DNA of 64,000 bases from an uncultured Lachnospira sp. (GCA_910589305.1 CAJUTV010000003.1:201223-265222), one strand, 5' to 3'. Counted from the first letter of the stretch, positions 8,460 through 17,904 are shown. Numbers and translations are program-made. The notes: generated from the letters alone by a model not told the origin.

Positions 8460-9740
8460 ATGATGGACAAAAAGAAAACGTTTGTGACATTAGAGCAATT
8501 ACAAGAGATTGATAAGACGTATCCTACCCCTTATCACCTCTATGACGAACAAGGAATTATTGACAATGTTTTGCGTCTTAAAGAAGCATTTTCATGGAAT
8601 AAAGGATATAGAGAATATTTTGCTATTAAGGCAACGCCCAATCCATTTATATTAAAAATATTAAAAGATTGTGGCTGTGGTGTTGATTGTGCTTCTATGA
8701 CCGAGTTGATGATGGGACATGCACTGGATTATAAGCCAGAAGAAATGATGTTTTCTTCAAATGATACGCCAATAGAAGAATTCAAGTATGCTGGTAAAGT
8801 AGGTGCGATTATCAACCTTGATGATATTACACATATTGATGTTTTAGAGCAAGCATTAGGCGGCAAGCTGCCAGAGACAATAAGCTGCAGGTACAATCCA
8901 GGCGGATATTTTAAACTTGGGACATCGGTTATGGATAATCCAGGCGATGCAAAGTATGGTATGACGCATGAGCAGATTATAGAAGCATTTAAAATTTTAA
9001 AGTCAAAAGGTGTAAAGCATTTTGGTATTCATTCGTTTCTTGCCAGCAATACGGTAACCAATGAATATTATCCAACCCTTGCAAAGATTTTGTTTGAGCT
9101 TGCAGTGGAACTTTTTGAAAAAACAGGAGCGGATATTCGTTTTATCAACCTTTCTGGCGGCATTGGTATTCCTTATAAACCAGAGCAAAAAGCAAATGAC
9201 ATTGCCATTATTGGTGAAAATGTACACCGCGTGTATGATGAAGTCTTAACCCCAGTAGGAATGAATGATATTGCAATCTATACAGAACTGGGTCGCTATA
9301 TGCTAGGACCTTTTGGCTGTCTGGTTACAAAAGCTATCAATGAAAAACATATTCACAAAGAATATATAGGGGTGGATGCCTGTGCTGTTCATCTTATGAG
9401 ACCAGCTATCTATAAAGCCTATCATCATATTACAGTGGCAGGTAAGGAAGATAAGCCTTGCGACCATGTTTATGATATTGTGGGTTCGTTGTGTGAAAAT
9501 AATGATAAATTTGCTGTTGATAGAGAACTTCCTAAAATTGATAGGGGCGATTATCTGATTATTCACGATACAGGAGCACATGGTTTTTCTATGGGTTACA
9601 ATTATAATGGAAAGCTTAAATCGGCTGAATTATTGTTGAAGAAAGACGGAAGTGTGCAGATGATTCGGAGGGCAGAGACACCAAAAGACTATTTTGCAAC
9701 ATTTGATTTCTGCGATATTTTTGATAAATTGAATTTATAG
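8460..9740 (+). CDS. lysA: Diaminopimelate decarboxylase
   Basis: 426 residues of the fold-III PLP decarboxylase family. The Schiff-base lysine is Lys57 in FAIKATPNP; the phosphate-binding glycines are in LSGGIGIPY; the partner-subunit catalytic cysteine is Cys345 in GSLCENNDKF. It converts meso-diaminopimelate to lysine. The usual EPGR motif is ELGR here, as in a subgroup of anaerobes. Two Met codons occur in tandem at 8460; the SD GAGG is 5-8 bases upstream. A carboxynorspermidine or ornithine decarboxylase is the main alternative, but the DxG/CENND pattern favours LysA. It appears to be transcribed alone. Confidence 0.82.
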   Translation: MMDKKKTFVTLEQLQEIDKTYPTPYHLYDEQGIIDNVLRLKEAFSWNKGYREYFAIKATPNPFILKILKDCGCGVDCASMTELMMGHALDYKPEEMMFSSNDTPIEEFKYAGKVGAIINLDDITHIDVLEQALGGKLPETISCRYNPGGYFKLGTSVMDNPGDAKYGMTHEQIIEAFKILKSKGVKHFGIHSFLASNTVTNEYYPTLAKILFELAVELFEKTGADIRFINLSGGIGIPYKPEQKANDIAIIGENVHRVYDEVLTPVGMNDIAIYTELGRYMLGPFGCLVTKAINEKHIHKEYIGVDACAVHLMRPAIYKAYHHITVAGKEDKPCDHVYDIVGSLCENNDKFAVDRELPKIDRGDYLIIHDTGAHGFSMGYNYNGKLKSAELLLKKDGSVQMIRRAETPKDYFATFDFCDIFDKLNL

Positions 9741-9775
9741 TAAAAATAAAGATTGTGTTTTATGCAAATTAATGA

Positions 9776-9811
9776 ACGTTTCTAATCTTATAGGATTGAC
9801 AGAAGAAACGT
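9776..9811 (+). promoter_or_regulatory. Stem-loop in leader of the 487-residue unknown gene
   Basis: ACGTTTCT (9776-9783) pairs with AGAAACGT (9804-9811), enclosing a smaller AATC/GATT hairpin. It has no T-run, so it is not a normal terminator. It lies 9 bases before an AGGAGG at 9821-9826. Confidence 0.45.
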
Positions 9812-9863
9812 AAAACTTAAAGGAGGACAATACGGTTGTTTAGCAGCAGTATTTGTTAAATTT

Positions 9864-11327
9864 ATGAAAGATTTAGATGCGATTTCTTCTAAGGTAAGTA
9901 AAGGACAAAATTTGAATACTCATCTTGAAAAATATGGCAGAAGTATGGCTTCTCTATATCATGCGTTAAGTTTAATCAAGCTTTCTATGAATTATTATAC
10001 GGTTTGTGATATATATTATGATACATTGGATAAGAAAACATATGATAATGATTTATACGCTAAGTTTTACAATCGTTTTCATATATGTATCCAACAGTAT
10101 CTTGCTAATCAAATGGATATAGAACAACTAAAAATTATGCGTCAAGATGTTATCAATCTGATGAATAGTGTTGTTTCATTAATTGACCAATTAAGAATAT
10201 ATGAATATGTAATGAATAGGGTTGAATATCGGTTTAAAGATAAAAAAGAATATCCATTTGATAAAGAGTACTATGATACGTATCTTACAAGTGATGTAAT
10301 TCATTATATTTTTTCAGAAAAAGATAATGTTGTGGTAAATAGTAAGATTGCTCAGATTGTAGGACAGCTCCCTATGAGACTGTCAAAAAACCGCTTTTTT
10401 TCTTATGTAAGAGAGGCGTTTTCCTTGTATCATGGAGCACAGAAAGGTTCCATTGATGACTTTGAGTACTCGATTAGAAGTACAGCCATGCTTTCCGTTT
10501 CTAAAAAACAGGCAGACCATACAGCAATAGATGAACATTATTTTGATGAATATAAAAAAATAATGGATATATTAGCAAATGCAGATTATAAGACAATGGA
10601 TACCGCAGCATATTATAAGTTGGACAAAGAATTAAAAATAGGCATTGAAAAGATAAATAATTTTTCTGATAATATGGTACTTTTAGCACAGTTGGTTAAT
10701 GATTTGTATACGGCTGTGCTTATGGAACCATATTCAATTGGAAGTACAACACAGACCATTCTTGCCAAAGAGATAATAAGCATAATCAATAATCAATGTT
10801 TTGTTTCACAAACAGATGGTTCATCAAATAATGATATTTTTTATTATCGCAAATCGTTTGAGGAAATTGCAGATAAATTTGTTGCCTTTGAGGGGATTCA
10901 AGAAAATATTTTGTCTATTGTTGAAAAAAATGAGTATGTGTTAGATGATGCTTGGGATATTTATAAGGATAAACTAGAAGCATTTGGGGTAAAAGAGCTT
11001 TTTGAATCATTAAAAATTGTCACAAAACTGCAATCTGGCAGTGATTTTGTTGTACTAGAAAACGATGCCTCATATGATGAAATACCAGATAATTCTTATG
11101 CAGATACGGTTTGTGAACATTTGATTGATGATATGCAACAAGCTTTTAAGGCTTTGGGACAGCCCGTCAAAAGAGCCGTTATGGCAACGGTGTTTTCACA
11201 ACTTCCCGTTTTGTTTAATAACACGGATGAGATACAAAATTATATCAATATGTCGCTTATACAATGTAGTGATGAGGCAGAGCAGATGGCTGTGGTAGAG
11301 ATATTAAAATCAATGATGGAAGGCTAA
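9864..11327 (+). CDS. Conserved hypothetical protein, 487 residues, mostly helical
   Basis: I do not recognise a domain. The protein is acidic, predicted all-helical with no membrane segment or signal peptide. The start is doubtful: the only good SD (AGGAGG, 9821-9826) is 37 bases before ATG 9864, and no closer in-frame ATG, GTG or TTG exists. A TTG at 9836 in another frame would open an 8-codon reading frame after that SD. It is followed after 3 bases by the 112-residue gene and then the DUF2953-gerW pair, suggesting one operon. The real start may be further downstream or the gene may be translated by coupling. Confidence 0.7.
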   Translation: MKDLDAISSKVSKGQNLNTHLEKYGRSMASLYHALSLIKLSMNYYTVCDIYYDTLDKKTYDNDLYAKFYNRFHICIQQYLANQMDIEQLKIMRQDVINLMNSVVSLIDQLRIYEYVMNRVEYRFKDKKEYPFDKEYYDTYLTSDVIHYIFSEKDNVVVNSKIAQIVGQLPMRLSKNRFFSYVREAFSLYHGAQKGSIDDFEYSIRSTAMLSVSKKQADHTAIDEHYFDEYKKIMDILANADYKTMDTAAYYKLDKELKIGIEKINNFSDNMVLLAQLVNDLYTAVLMEPYSIGSTTQTILAKEIISIINNQCFVSQTDGSSNNDIFYYRKSFEEIADKFVAFEGIQENILSIVEKNEYVLDDAWDIYKDKLEAFGVKELFESLKIVTKLQSGSDFVVLENDASYDEIPDNSYADTVCEHLIDDMQQAFKALGQPVKRAVMATVFSQLPVLFNNTDEIQNYINMSLIQCSDEAEQMAVVEILKSMMEG

Positions 11328-11330
11328 TGT

Positions 11331-11669
11331 ATGAAGTGGTATAAAAAGCTTTATTATGGAGAAAATGCAAGAAAAGTAAAATATAAAATATTTGGCAAAA
11401 TCGCAAAAAGCCGGTTGACATTTGATACTTTTCTTATTATGCTGCCCTCCAATAAAGAAAATTTGCTTGATATTATGTCGGCTGATGTTTTAAAACAGCC
11501 TCATTTTAAAAATAAAAAAATACAAGATTCCATTTATATTGTTGGGATTGCAAAAGGCAAAGAGGAAGCTTTAGAGGTCGTGCGAGTGATTATTGATGAG
11601 GTTTATCAGGCAACCAAAGGGTTTGATATTCCAAAATATCTGCATTTTGGAAATGAAAAAAGAACGTAA
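11331..11669 (+). CDS. Conserved hypothetical protein, 112 residues
   Basis: A basic protein starting MKWYKKLYYGENARKVKYKI, with a mixed alpha/beta pattern and no membrane segment. No family is recognised. It begins 3 bases after the upstream stop without a strong SD, so translation is probably coupled to the 487-residue gene. The central part (SIYIVGIAKGKEEALEVV) has a beta-alpha look. Its constant position before DUF2953 suggests a shared but unknown function. Confidence 0.7.
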   Translation: MKWYKKLYYGENARKVKYKIFGKIAKSRLTFDTFLIMLPSNKENLLDIMSADVLKQPHFKNKKIQDSIYIVGIAKGKEEALEVVRVIIDEVYQATKGFDIPKYLHFGNEKRT

Positions 11670-11684
11670 ATGTAAGGAGAAACA

Positions 11685-12710
11685 ATGCTTCATGTAGTGC
11701 TATTGATATTAAAAATAATTGGAATAATAATAGCTGTATTACTGGGGCTTGTGATTCTAACAGTTGCAGCAGTGCTTTTTGTACCTATCCGCTATGTTGT
11801 GAAGGCACAATATAAGGATGGCATTCCTGTAATACAGGCAAAAGTGACATGGTTATTCCATTTGTTGCGAATAAAATGTTTGTTTAATCTTGAAGAAGGA
11901 TTGAATGTTCGGGTAAAAATATTCTTTTTTAATTTAAAATCGTCAAAAAAGGATTCTAAAGAGGAAGAACATATAGAAAAAAAGGATACTAAAAAACGCC
12001 GTAAGAAAAAAGAACATTCTGTATTTGATGAGGAAGAACATCAATTTGATGATGAGGATATAATTTTTGATAAACCAGAAGAATCCATTGATATAGCAGC
12101 GATGGAAGATATGGATGTCCATAACAATCAAATAATGGATTCAGATATAGAAGCGTCAGGTATAGAAATAAATCAAGAGGACATGGAAGATGAAGAACAT
12201 TTATTTGAAACAGGGGTTTTTGAAGAAGATGTTAAAGAGCATGAAAAGATAAAACCGAATATATTTTTGATTATCAAGAATAAAATAATGGATATTATAC
12301 AAAAAATTATTGCTTTGATTCAACAATTAAAGATGACAAAAGAAAATTTAAAACAAAAAACAGAAGCGTTTTCCAATATGATAAATGACCCTAAAAATCG
12401 AGAGATGGTTTCTTTTTTATGGGTACAAGTAAAAAAACTTTTAAAAATTTTAAAACCTAAAAAGGTTGAGGCATATATCCATTTTGGATTAAAGGATGCT
12501 CAGACAACAGGAAAAGCAGCAATGTATGCAGCGTCACTGTATGGGTTTATCGGCAAGAATATAACAATTTATCCTGATTTTGAGCAGGAAATCATAGAGG
12601 GAACCATATATATAAAGGGTTCTATCCAGCTTTTTCCAATAGGAATAATAGCGTTAAAGGTTTATAGGAATAAGCAGGTTAGGAAATATATTAATAAAAT
12701 AAAGAATTGA
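11685..12710 (+). CDS. DUF2953 membrane protein (YtfI-like)
   Basis: 341 residues with one N-terminal hydrophobic segment (about 8-32), the FVPIRYVVKAQYKDG motif and the C-terminal part (KVEAYIHFGLKDAQTTGK, then IYPDFEQEIIEGTIYIKGS) of DUF2953. Between them (about 90-200) is a highly charged Glu/Asp/Lys linker. The protein is probably anchored with most of the chain on one face of the membrane. In Bacillus the homologue ytfI precedes ytfJ, exactly as here, which supports a link to sporulation or germination. SD AAGGAG precedes ATG 11685. Confidence 0.8.
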   Translation: MLHVVLLILKIIGIIIAVLLGLVILTVAAVLFVPIRYVVKAQYKDGIPVIQAKVTWLFHLLRIKCLFNLEEGLNVRVKIFFFNLKSSKKDSKEEEHIEKKDTKKRRKKKEHSVFDEEEHQFDDEDIIFDKPEESIDIAAMEDMDVHNNQIMDSDIEASGIEINQEDMEDEEHLFETGVFEEDVKEHEKIKPNIFLIIKNKIMDIIQKIIALIQQLKMTKENLKQKTEAFSNMINDPKNREMVSFLWVQVKKLLKILKPKKVEAYIHFGLKDAQTTGKAAMYAASLYGFIGKNITIYPDFEQEIIEGTIYIKGSIQLFPIGIIALKVYRNKQVRKYINKIKN

Positions 12711-12729
12711 GTAGGAATGGAGGATTCAT

Positions 12730-13128
12730 ATGGCAGAGAATAATTTTGACCAAACAGTAGCATCACTTTTTAAGGGAATGGACTCATTTATATCAGCAAA
12801 GACGGTTGTCGGTGATGCTGTGACCGTAAATGATACAATTATACTTCCATTAGTTGATGTATCATTTGGCGTGGGTGCAGGTGCGTTTGCTGGTGAAAAG
12901 AAAAACAATGCAGGCGGTGCCATGACAGGAAAAATCTCACCAAGTGCTGTTTTAGTAATTCAAAATGGTGCTACGAAGCTTGTTAATATTAAAAATCAAG
13001 ATACCATAACAAAAGTGATTGATATGGTTCCAGATATTGTGGACAGATTTTCAGGCAAATTTGGAAAGGTAAAAACAGACGCAGATATTGATGAAGTTAT
13101 TGATGAAATGTCAAATAATGTAGAATAA
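12730..13128 (+). CDS. gerW: GerW family sporulation protein (YtfJ)
   Basis: 132 residues containing the family core: KTVVGDAVTVNDTIILPLVD, a glycine-rich VSFGVGAGAFAGEK, then SPSAVLVIQNGATKLV. In Bacillus subtilis GerW/YtfJ is a spore protein needed for normal germination, especially the L-alanine response. No signal peptide. SD GGAGG precedes ATG 12730; it lies 19 bases after DUF2953. Together with spoIVA it indicates a spore former. Confidence 0.9.
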   Translation: MAENNFDQTVASLFKGMDSFISAKTVVGDAVTVNDTIILPLVDVSFGVGAGAFAGEKKNNAGGAMTGKISPSAVLVIQNGATKLVNIKNQDTITKVIDMVPDIVDRFSGKFGKVKTDADIDEVIDEMSNNVE

Positions 13129-13211
13129 GTAGATTATAATGGCATAAATCAGTAATTATTTATAGGCAGCAGCATATATTATAGGAAAGAAGGTAAATTC
13201 AGGCGGTAATT

Positions 13212-13358
13212 ATGTGTTGCAGAATGCTTGGTTTTATTATGTTTTGGATTGCTGTTGGAATGGTGATTGCATTACTGCTTCAGGAAGATATATTCCTAAG
13301 TGTGTGCATAATTATCATACTGATTGTAGTCGGATTTAATATGTTTTGCAAAAGTTGA
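13212..13358 (+). CDS. Small two-helix membrane protein, 48 residues
   Basis: Reading frame MCCRMLGFIMFWIAVGMVIA continuing to FNMFCKS. Residues 7-23 and 27-44 are hydrophobic, separated by a short QEDIF turn, giving a membrane hairpin with cysteines at both ends. The SD is weak (AGGCGG). It is the only gene-like reading frame between gerW and the fucosidase. It was recognised by composition only, so I am moderately sure it is translated. Confidence 0.55.
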   Translation: MCCRMLGFIMFWIAVGMVIALLLQEDIFLSVCIIIILIVVGFNMFCKS

Positions 13359-13445
13359 AAGTACACCGACAAGTTTAATAAATGCAGTTGCAGGAAGTAT
13401 ACTAATGGGATTGTAAATGTCTCTTAAAAAAGATATTTATTATAA

Positions 13446-13464
13446 TTTTTTTTTTGGGGGGGGG
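13446..13464 (+). repeat. Homopolymer junction T10 followed by G9
   Basis: Ten T (13446-13455) run directly into nine G (13456-13464) in an otherwise AT-rich gap. TATAAT is immediately upstream and ATG 13471 is 6 bases downstream, so the G-run also sits at ribosome-binding-site distance. Such tracts are prone to slipped-strand length change. Confidence 0.85.
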
Positions 13465-13470
13465 TGTCAA

Positions 13471-13518
13471 ATGAAATTTAAAACATTTGCACAATTAAAA
13501 CATTTGATTACGAATTAA
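13471..13518 (+). CDS. Possible 15-residue leader peptide
   Basis: ATG AAA ... TAA encodes MKFKTFAQLKHLITN, with the G9 tract as an SD-like element 6 bases upstream. It ends 36 bases before the fucosidase ATG. It may be a leader peptide or the remnant of a longer gene; nothing else supports translation. Confidence 0.3.
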   Translation: MKFKTFAQLKHLITN

Positions 13519-13554
13519 AAGTTGCACTTGAATAGGTGCAAGAATGGAGGAAAA

Positions 13555-16500
13555 ATGAAAAAAACAAGTAGATTAAAAAAGGCATGTTGCCTTTTTTCTT
13601 GTATTTCATTAGCTGTAACGTCATTTGTGCTGCCACAGGTGAGCGTGAAGGCAAGTGACGAAGTAAAAAAGTTTGACCCTCAGACTACTATGTGGACAAA
13701 CACTTGTGTAGAGATGGTGCTTGATGAAGATTCAACAACAAAGTACAGCAATATGGCGGAGGTAGACCCCAATGCTTCATCAAAAAATGACAGCGGGCAT
13801 CAAAGCCCTTATGCAAGAGCAGGAGAAAAATTAAATGACTGGGCATACGCTGAATATCTATGGACATACAGCTATCCTGTTGGCAATGGCAGAATGGCAG
13901 GCATGATAGCAGGCGGTATCGACAAAGAGGTTATTCAGATTAATGAGGATACCATTTGGGACGGTTCGCCATATGGTACGATTCAAGATGAAAATAAAAA
14001 TACAATTACTGATATGGATGCAGCAAAAAAAGCACAGACTATTTCTACAACCAATCAGACAAGCGGCAGTGTAGTAGATGGCTGGAAATATTACAGAGGT
14101 GCCAATGCGGACGGTACACCAGCACCAATTGGCTCTGCCAATGCTTTGGTTGGTGATGAAGCTTTTCGTGCAAAATATCCAGAGTTTTCAAAAATGTCAA
14201 TTTCGTATCAGGCGCTTCAGGTGAATAATGCAAAAGATGCACAGGCTGTACAACAGCGTTATTCTATGGAACGTATGGTAGAAGCTACATTTCTTGGGAG
14301 TCCGTCTTCACAACATGCGTACAAGTCTTTTGTTGAAGTGTATTTAGATTTTAATCAGACACATGAAAAGGTAACCAATTATACGAAAAGTCTGGATATG
14401 ACAAAAGGTATCGTGACTGTCGATTATGATTATAATGGTACACATTTTACAAGAGAGACCTTTGCAAGCTATCCAGACCAGGCGGTCGTTACACATGTTT
14501 CATCAGATAAGGAGCTGAGTTTTAGTGCGCAGCTTCATACATACCATAATAAAGAAGGGTATTTCAAATATGAAAAGGTTAGTGATAAAGAAGTAAAATT
14601 AGTCGCTTCTGTCACCGACGGCAATAAAAATTCGGATGTTCCGTCAACGATTAATGCGATTTCATTTGAAGCACATATGCTTCTTGAAGGCGACGGTACA
14701 TTTTCGGTGTCAGAAGATAATACAACCGTACAGGTTCAAGGTGGAAAGGAAACGACAATCTATGTTGTAGGCGCTTCAAACTATGTCGATTATTTAAGTC
14801 TTGACAATACAAAGCCAGCAAAAGACTGTGCGGTGTATATTAACAATATCAAGGCAAAAAATTATAATCAGATAAAAGAAAGACATATACAAGATTTTTC
14901 GCCGTTATTTGAAGCTTCATCACTTTCTGTTGAAAACACAGATGGAAACGATTTTTCTGATATTCCTACCGAGAAGCGTATTCGTAAAGATGTAAATGGC
15001 AAGTCTGGCTTTACGGTTGGCGCGGGAAACAGTATGTCGGATGCGAAAAAAACAGGCGTGTCAACAACGTACTCGGATGGTGACAATCAGTTGGCAGTGC
15101 TTGAATTTAACTATGGCAAATATCTGTTGATATCCGGTTCAAGAGATGGCTCTACAACAGGTGATATCCATATTTATGAGTCACAGCCGCTCAACCTTAC
15201 AGGCAAATGGAATGCCGCATTATCGGCTTCATGGAAAGGCAAATATACCATTAATATTAACACACAGATGAATTACTGGGCAGCCAATATATTGGGGTTG
15301 TCCGAAGAATGTGAGAAACCGTTAATAGATGTGTTTGATGAGCTTGCACAGTCTGGTTCAATCACTGCTGCCAATCAGTATGCTATCTATAATAATAGAG
15401 GAGATTATACATATCAGGCAGGTGACCCTTGGGTAACACATCACAACTTTGACCTTTGGAGGGGAACACAGCCCATTGATAATGCTACCGCTGGATTGTG
15501 GCCTACGGGTGGTATATGGCTTTTAGACCACGCTTGGCAGTATTATCAATTTAACAACGATAAAGAATATCTTGCACAAGTATATCCTTATATGGTGGGT
15601 TCAGCCGAGTTTTTCACGCAATTTGTGACGGTTGATGAAAAGACAGGCTATCTTGTCACAGCAGCTTCTTGTTCGCCAGAACAAGGCGGTGTTCAGCCGG
15701 GTGCTGCAATGGATACACAATTGATTCGCAACTTGTATGATATGGTTTGTAAAGCAAGTGCAATTTTAGGAAAAGAAGCAGAACAAGCAGCACTTCTTGC
15801 AACGATTAAAGAGCAGATGCCATCAACCTATCTTGCTGATGAAAAGGGCAAAATTGCACCAAATCTTATTGACAATCAGGGGCTTATTAAAGAGTGGGCA
15901 AGAGGAGATGTAACATTTGATATTTCAAAACGTGAACCTGGCGACTGGAAGGTGACAAATCCATTTTCAAGCAATCCGGACGAACAGATTGGCGTATATG
16001 CACATGGTGCTTCTAATGCTAATGGACATCGTCATTGTTCACAGCTTTGGGAGATGTATCCGGGAACACATCTAAGTGCATATGCGGATGATGCCGATGA
16101 AAAAGCGATATATGAAGCATACTGCAATTCTGTAAAAGCAAGAGGTGCAGGCTCTGGACAGGGCTGGGGACTGGCTTGGAGAATTTCTCTCAATGCCAGA
16201 GCGTTGGACGGCAATGCGGCTTCTTCAATGTTAGAACAATTGTTTACAACAAGAACATCACCGAATCTTTTTGACCAGCATCCAAATTTCCAGATAGATG
16301 GTAATTATGGGGCAACAGCAGGCGTTGCGGAAATGTTAATTCAATCGCATGACAATGCCATTGATTTGCTGCCAGCTTTGCCTTCGGCATGGAAAAATGG
16401 TTCTTATTCTGGTTTGAAGGCAAGAGGCGGCGCAACAGTAGGTTGTACATGGGAAGACGGTAAAGTTGTAAAGGCAACCGTTGCACCTTCTGTTGACGGA

Positions 16501-17634
16501 GAAGTTTATGTCCGCAATGAATATATGGGAACCGTTGTTGTATCAGATTCCAATGGAAATGTTATAAAGACAACATTAAACGACGGTGAAAATAGAATTG
16601 TATTTGATGGAACAGCAGGTGAAGTGTATACTTTAAGTTCGTTTGGAAAAAATGAGCCTGAATATATAGAAGGTACATGGGTATCTCCTGTGTCAAATGT
16701 AAAAGGCTTTTTTAACACAGAAGGAGGACAAGCTCCAAAATTAGAAAACAGCAATACCAATGTAGGTTATGTATATAATAATGCTTATAATACAACAACA
16801 ACGGATGCGGCTGTAGGTTCTGTAGGTTTTGCATATCCAAATTGTGATGTGACGGGCTTGACAAAGTTGTCTCTATCTGTGGCACGCAAGGCAAAAGATG
16901 GCGAGCAGAAAGTATCTGTCCGACTTGGCAGCAAAGATGGTGCAGAGATTGCAAGCGGAATTATCACAGCAACTTCTTATGCGCCTTTGGATATGGAAGT
17001 AACATTGCCTGAAAACGTTACAGGAACAAAAGACCTTTATGTGGTATTTACTTCGGTAGGTACAACGACCGATAAATATATGGCAAATGTTAAGGATTTA
17101 ACAGGCTTTTATATGTATAAGAATCCAAATTATGAGGGTGACGGCAGCAAAGTGAGCGCGCCATATGCCAGTGTTATATCAGGTGAATATACACAAAATC
17201 GTCAGATTGAATTGCTTTCTTCCAATGCAAATGTAAAAATCTATTATACAACAGACGGCTCAGACCCAAAGACTTCTTTAACAGCAAAACTGTATACGGA
17301 AAAGATAGATATACTTGGCGAAGAAGGAAAAACTGTGACAACGGTGGTTAAGGCTTATGCAAAGACAGATGACGGAGAAGAAAGCAATACAGTAGAGTAT
17401 ACATATATCATTAAAATTGAAAATATTACAGTAAAACGTGGTGATGTTAATGGAGATGGCAATCGAGATGTAAGCGATGCTGTACTTTTGAAAAAATATT
17501 TAGCGGGTATGGCTGTAAATATAGACGAAAAGGCAGCAGATGTTGACGGTAATAGACATATAGATGTTACGGATGCCGTTCTTCTTTTAAAACATTTGGC
17601 TCAAATGATTGACATTGATACATTATATAAATAA
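13555..17634 (+). CDS. Secreted GH95 alpha-L-fucosidase with C-terminal dockerin
   Basis: 1359 residues from ATG 13555 (SD GGAGG). A signal peptide (1-32, ending VSVKA) precedes the GH95 domain, about residues 80-820: NGRMAGMIAGG, INEDTIWDGSP, NINTQMNYWAANI, WVTHHNFDLWRGTQP, GHRHCSQLWEMYPGTH and NFQIDGNYGATAGVAEML. Family members hydrolyse alpha-1,2-fucosides (or related galactosides) from host mucin glycans or plant polymers. Then come a beta-rich, possibly carbohydrate-binding part (about 1035-1170), a chitobiase-C-like domain (about 1200-1280, YYTTDGSDP) and a type I dockerin (about 1293-1353) with two calcium loops, DVNGDGNRDVSD and DVDGNRHIDVTD. No LPXTG or cohesin is present. The dockerin predicts docking on a surface scaffold encoded elsewhere. 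Confidence 0.9.
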   Translation: MKKTSRLKKACCLFSCISLAVTSFVLPQVSVKASDEVKKFDPQTTMWTNTCVEMVLDEDSTTKYSNMAEVDPNASSKNDSGHQSPYARAGEKLNDWAYAEYLWTYSYPVGNGRMAGMIAGGIDKEVIQINEDTIWDGSPYGTIQDENKNTITDMDAAKKAQTISTTNQTSGSVVDGWKYYRGANADGTPAPIGSANALVGDEAFRAKYPEFSKMSISYQALQVNNAKDAQAVQQRYSMERMVEATFLGSPSSQHAYKSFVEVYLDFNQTHEKVTNYTKSLDMTKGIVTVDYDYNGTHFTRETFASYPDQAVVTHVSSDKELSFSAQLHTYHNKEGYFKYEKVSDKEVKLVASVTDGNKNSDVPSTINAISFEAHMLLEGDGTFSVSEDNTTVQVQGGKETTIYVVGASNYVDYLSLDNTKPAKDCAVYINNIKAKNYNQIKERHIQDFSPLFEASSLSVENTDGNDFSDIPTEKRIRKDVNGKSGFTVGAGNSMSDAKKTGVSTTYSDGDNQLAVLEFNYGKYLLISGSRDGSTTGDIHIYESQPLNLTGKWNAALSASWKGKYTININTQMNYWAANILGLSEECEKPLIDVFDELAQSGSITAANQYAIYNNRGDYTYQAGDPWVTHHNFDLWRGTQPIDNATAGLWPTGGIWLLDHAWQYYQFNNDKEYLAQVYPYMVGSAEFFTQFVTVDEKTGYLVTAASCSPEQGGVQPGAAMDTQLIRNLYDMVCKASAILGKEAEQAALLATIKEQMPSTYLADEKGKIAPNLIDNQGLIKEWARGDVTFDISKREPGDWKVTNPFSSNPDEQIGVYAHGASNANGHRHCSQLWEMYPGTHLSAYADDADEKAIYEAYCNSVKARGAGSGQGWGLAWRISLNARALDGNAASSMLEQLFTTRTSPNLFDQHPNFQIDGNYGATAGVAEMLIQSHDNAIDLLPALPSAWKNGSYSGLKARGGATVGCTWEDGKVVKATVAPSVDGEVYVRNEYMGTVVVSDSNGNVIKTTLNDGENRIVFDGTAGEVYTLSSFGKNEPEYIEGTWVSPVSNVKGFFNTEGGQAPKLENSNTNVGYVYNNAYNTTTTDAAVGSVGFAYPNCDVTGLTKLSLSVARKAKDGEQKVSVRLGSKDGAEIASGIITATSYAPLDMEVTLPENVTGTKDLYVVFTSVGTTTDKYMANVKDLTGFYMYKNPNYEGDGSKVSAPYASVISGEYTQNRQIELLSSNANVKIYYTTDGSDPKTSLTAKLYTEKIDILGEEGKTVTTVVKAYAKTDDGEESNTVEYTYIIKIENITVKRGDVNGDGNRDVSDAVLLKKYLAGMAVNIDEKAADVDGNRHIDVTDAVLLLKHLAQMIDIDTLYK

Positions 17635-17715
17635 GTAATTTGTTGAAAAGCGATTTATTAAAAGTGAAATAGTTCAGAAAATTGATTGCTTTGAAAGCAA
17701 AAACTAGACTTATTT

Positions 17716-17745
17716 GGGGCAGGAGTTTATACTCCTGCCTTAAAT
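17716..17745 (+). terminator. Terminator-like hairpin after the fucosidase gene
   Basis: GGCAGGAG (17718-17725) pairs perfectly with CTCCTGCC (17732-17739) over a 6-base loop. Only a weak TTAAATATTAT tail follows. Confidence 0.6.
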
Positions 17746-17904
17746 ATTATGTGTTATTGTGTGATGTATGATTTGTATAGTTATTAGTTAAGTTTTATCT
17801 TTTAATCTGCTGTAATAAATGATGAAAAAATATTCTTTTGTTTAAATATTTGTAATGATTTAATCATAACAAATGAAGAGACTTAAACAAAATGTATATA
17901 TATA

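Larger units (their letters stand above)
13129..13554 (+). other. Gene-poor 426-base gap before the fucosidase
   Basis: Holds the 48-residue frame, then a T10G9 junction, a 15-codon frame and a 6-bp hairpin (TTGCAC with GTGCAA, about 13522-13541) just before the SD TGGAGG of the fucosidase. No convincing -35/-10 pair or terminator was found; a TATAAT at 13441-13446 abuts the T-run but lacks a correctly spaced -35. Confidence 0.6.

Noticed and set aside
8440..8460. Third copy of the pseudoknot leader before lysA (CAGAAATGAGG and TAAA)
   Set aside because: Only the SD end is similar. The likely lysA promoter leaves a leader of about 30 bases with no hairpin and no loop-tail pairing.
8395..8460. 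Lysine riboswitch before lysA
   Set aside because: Leader is far too short and lacks the multi-helix junction.
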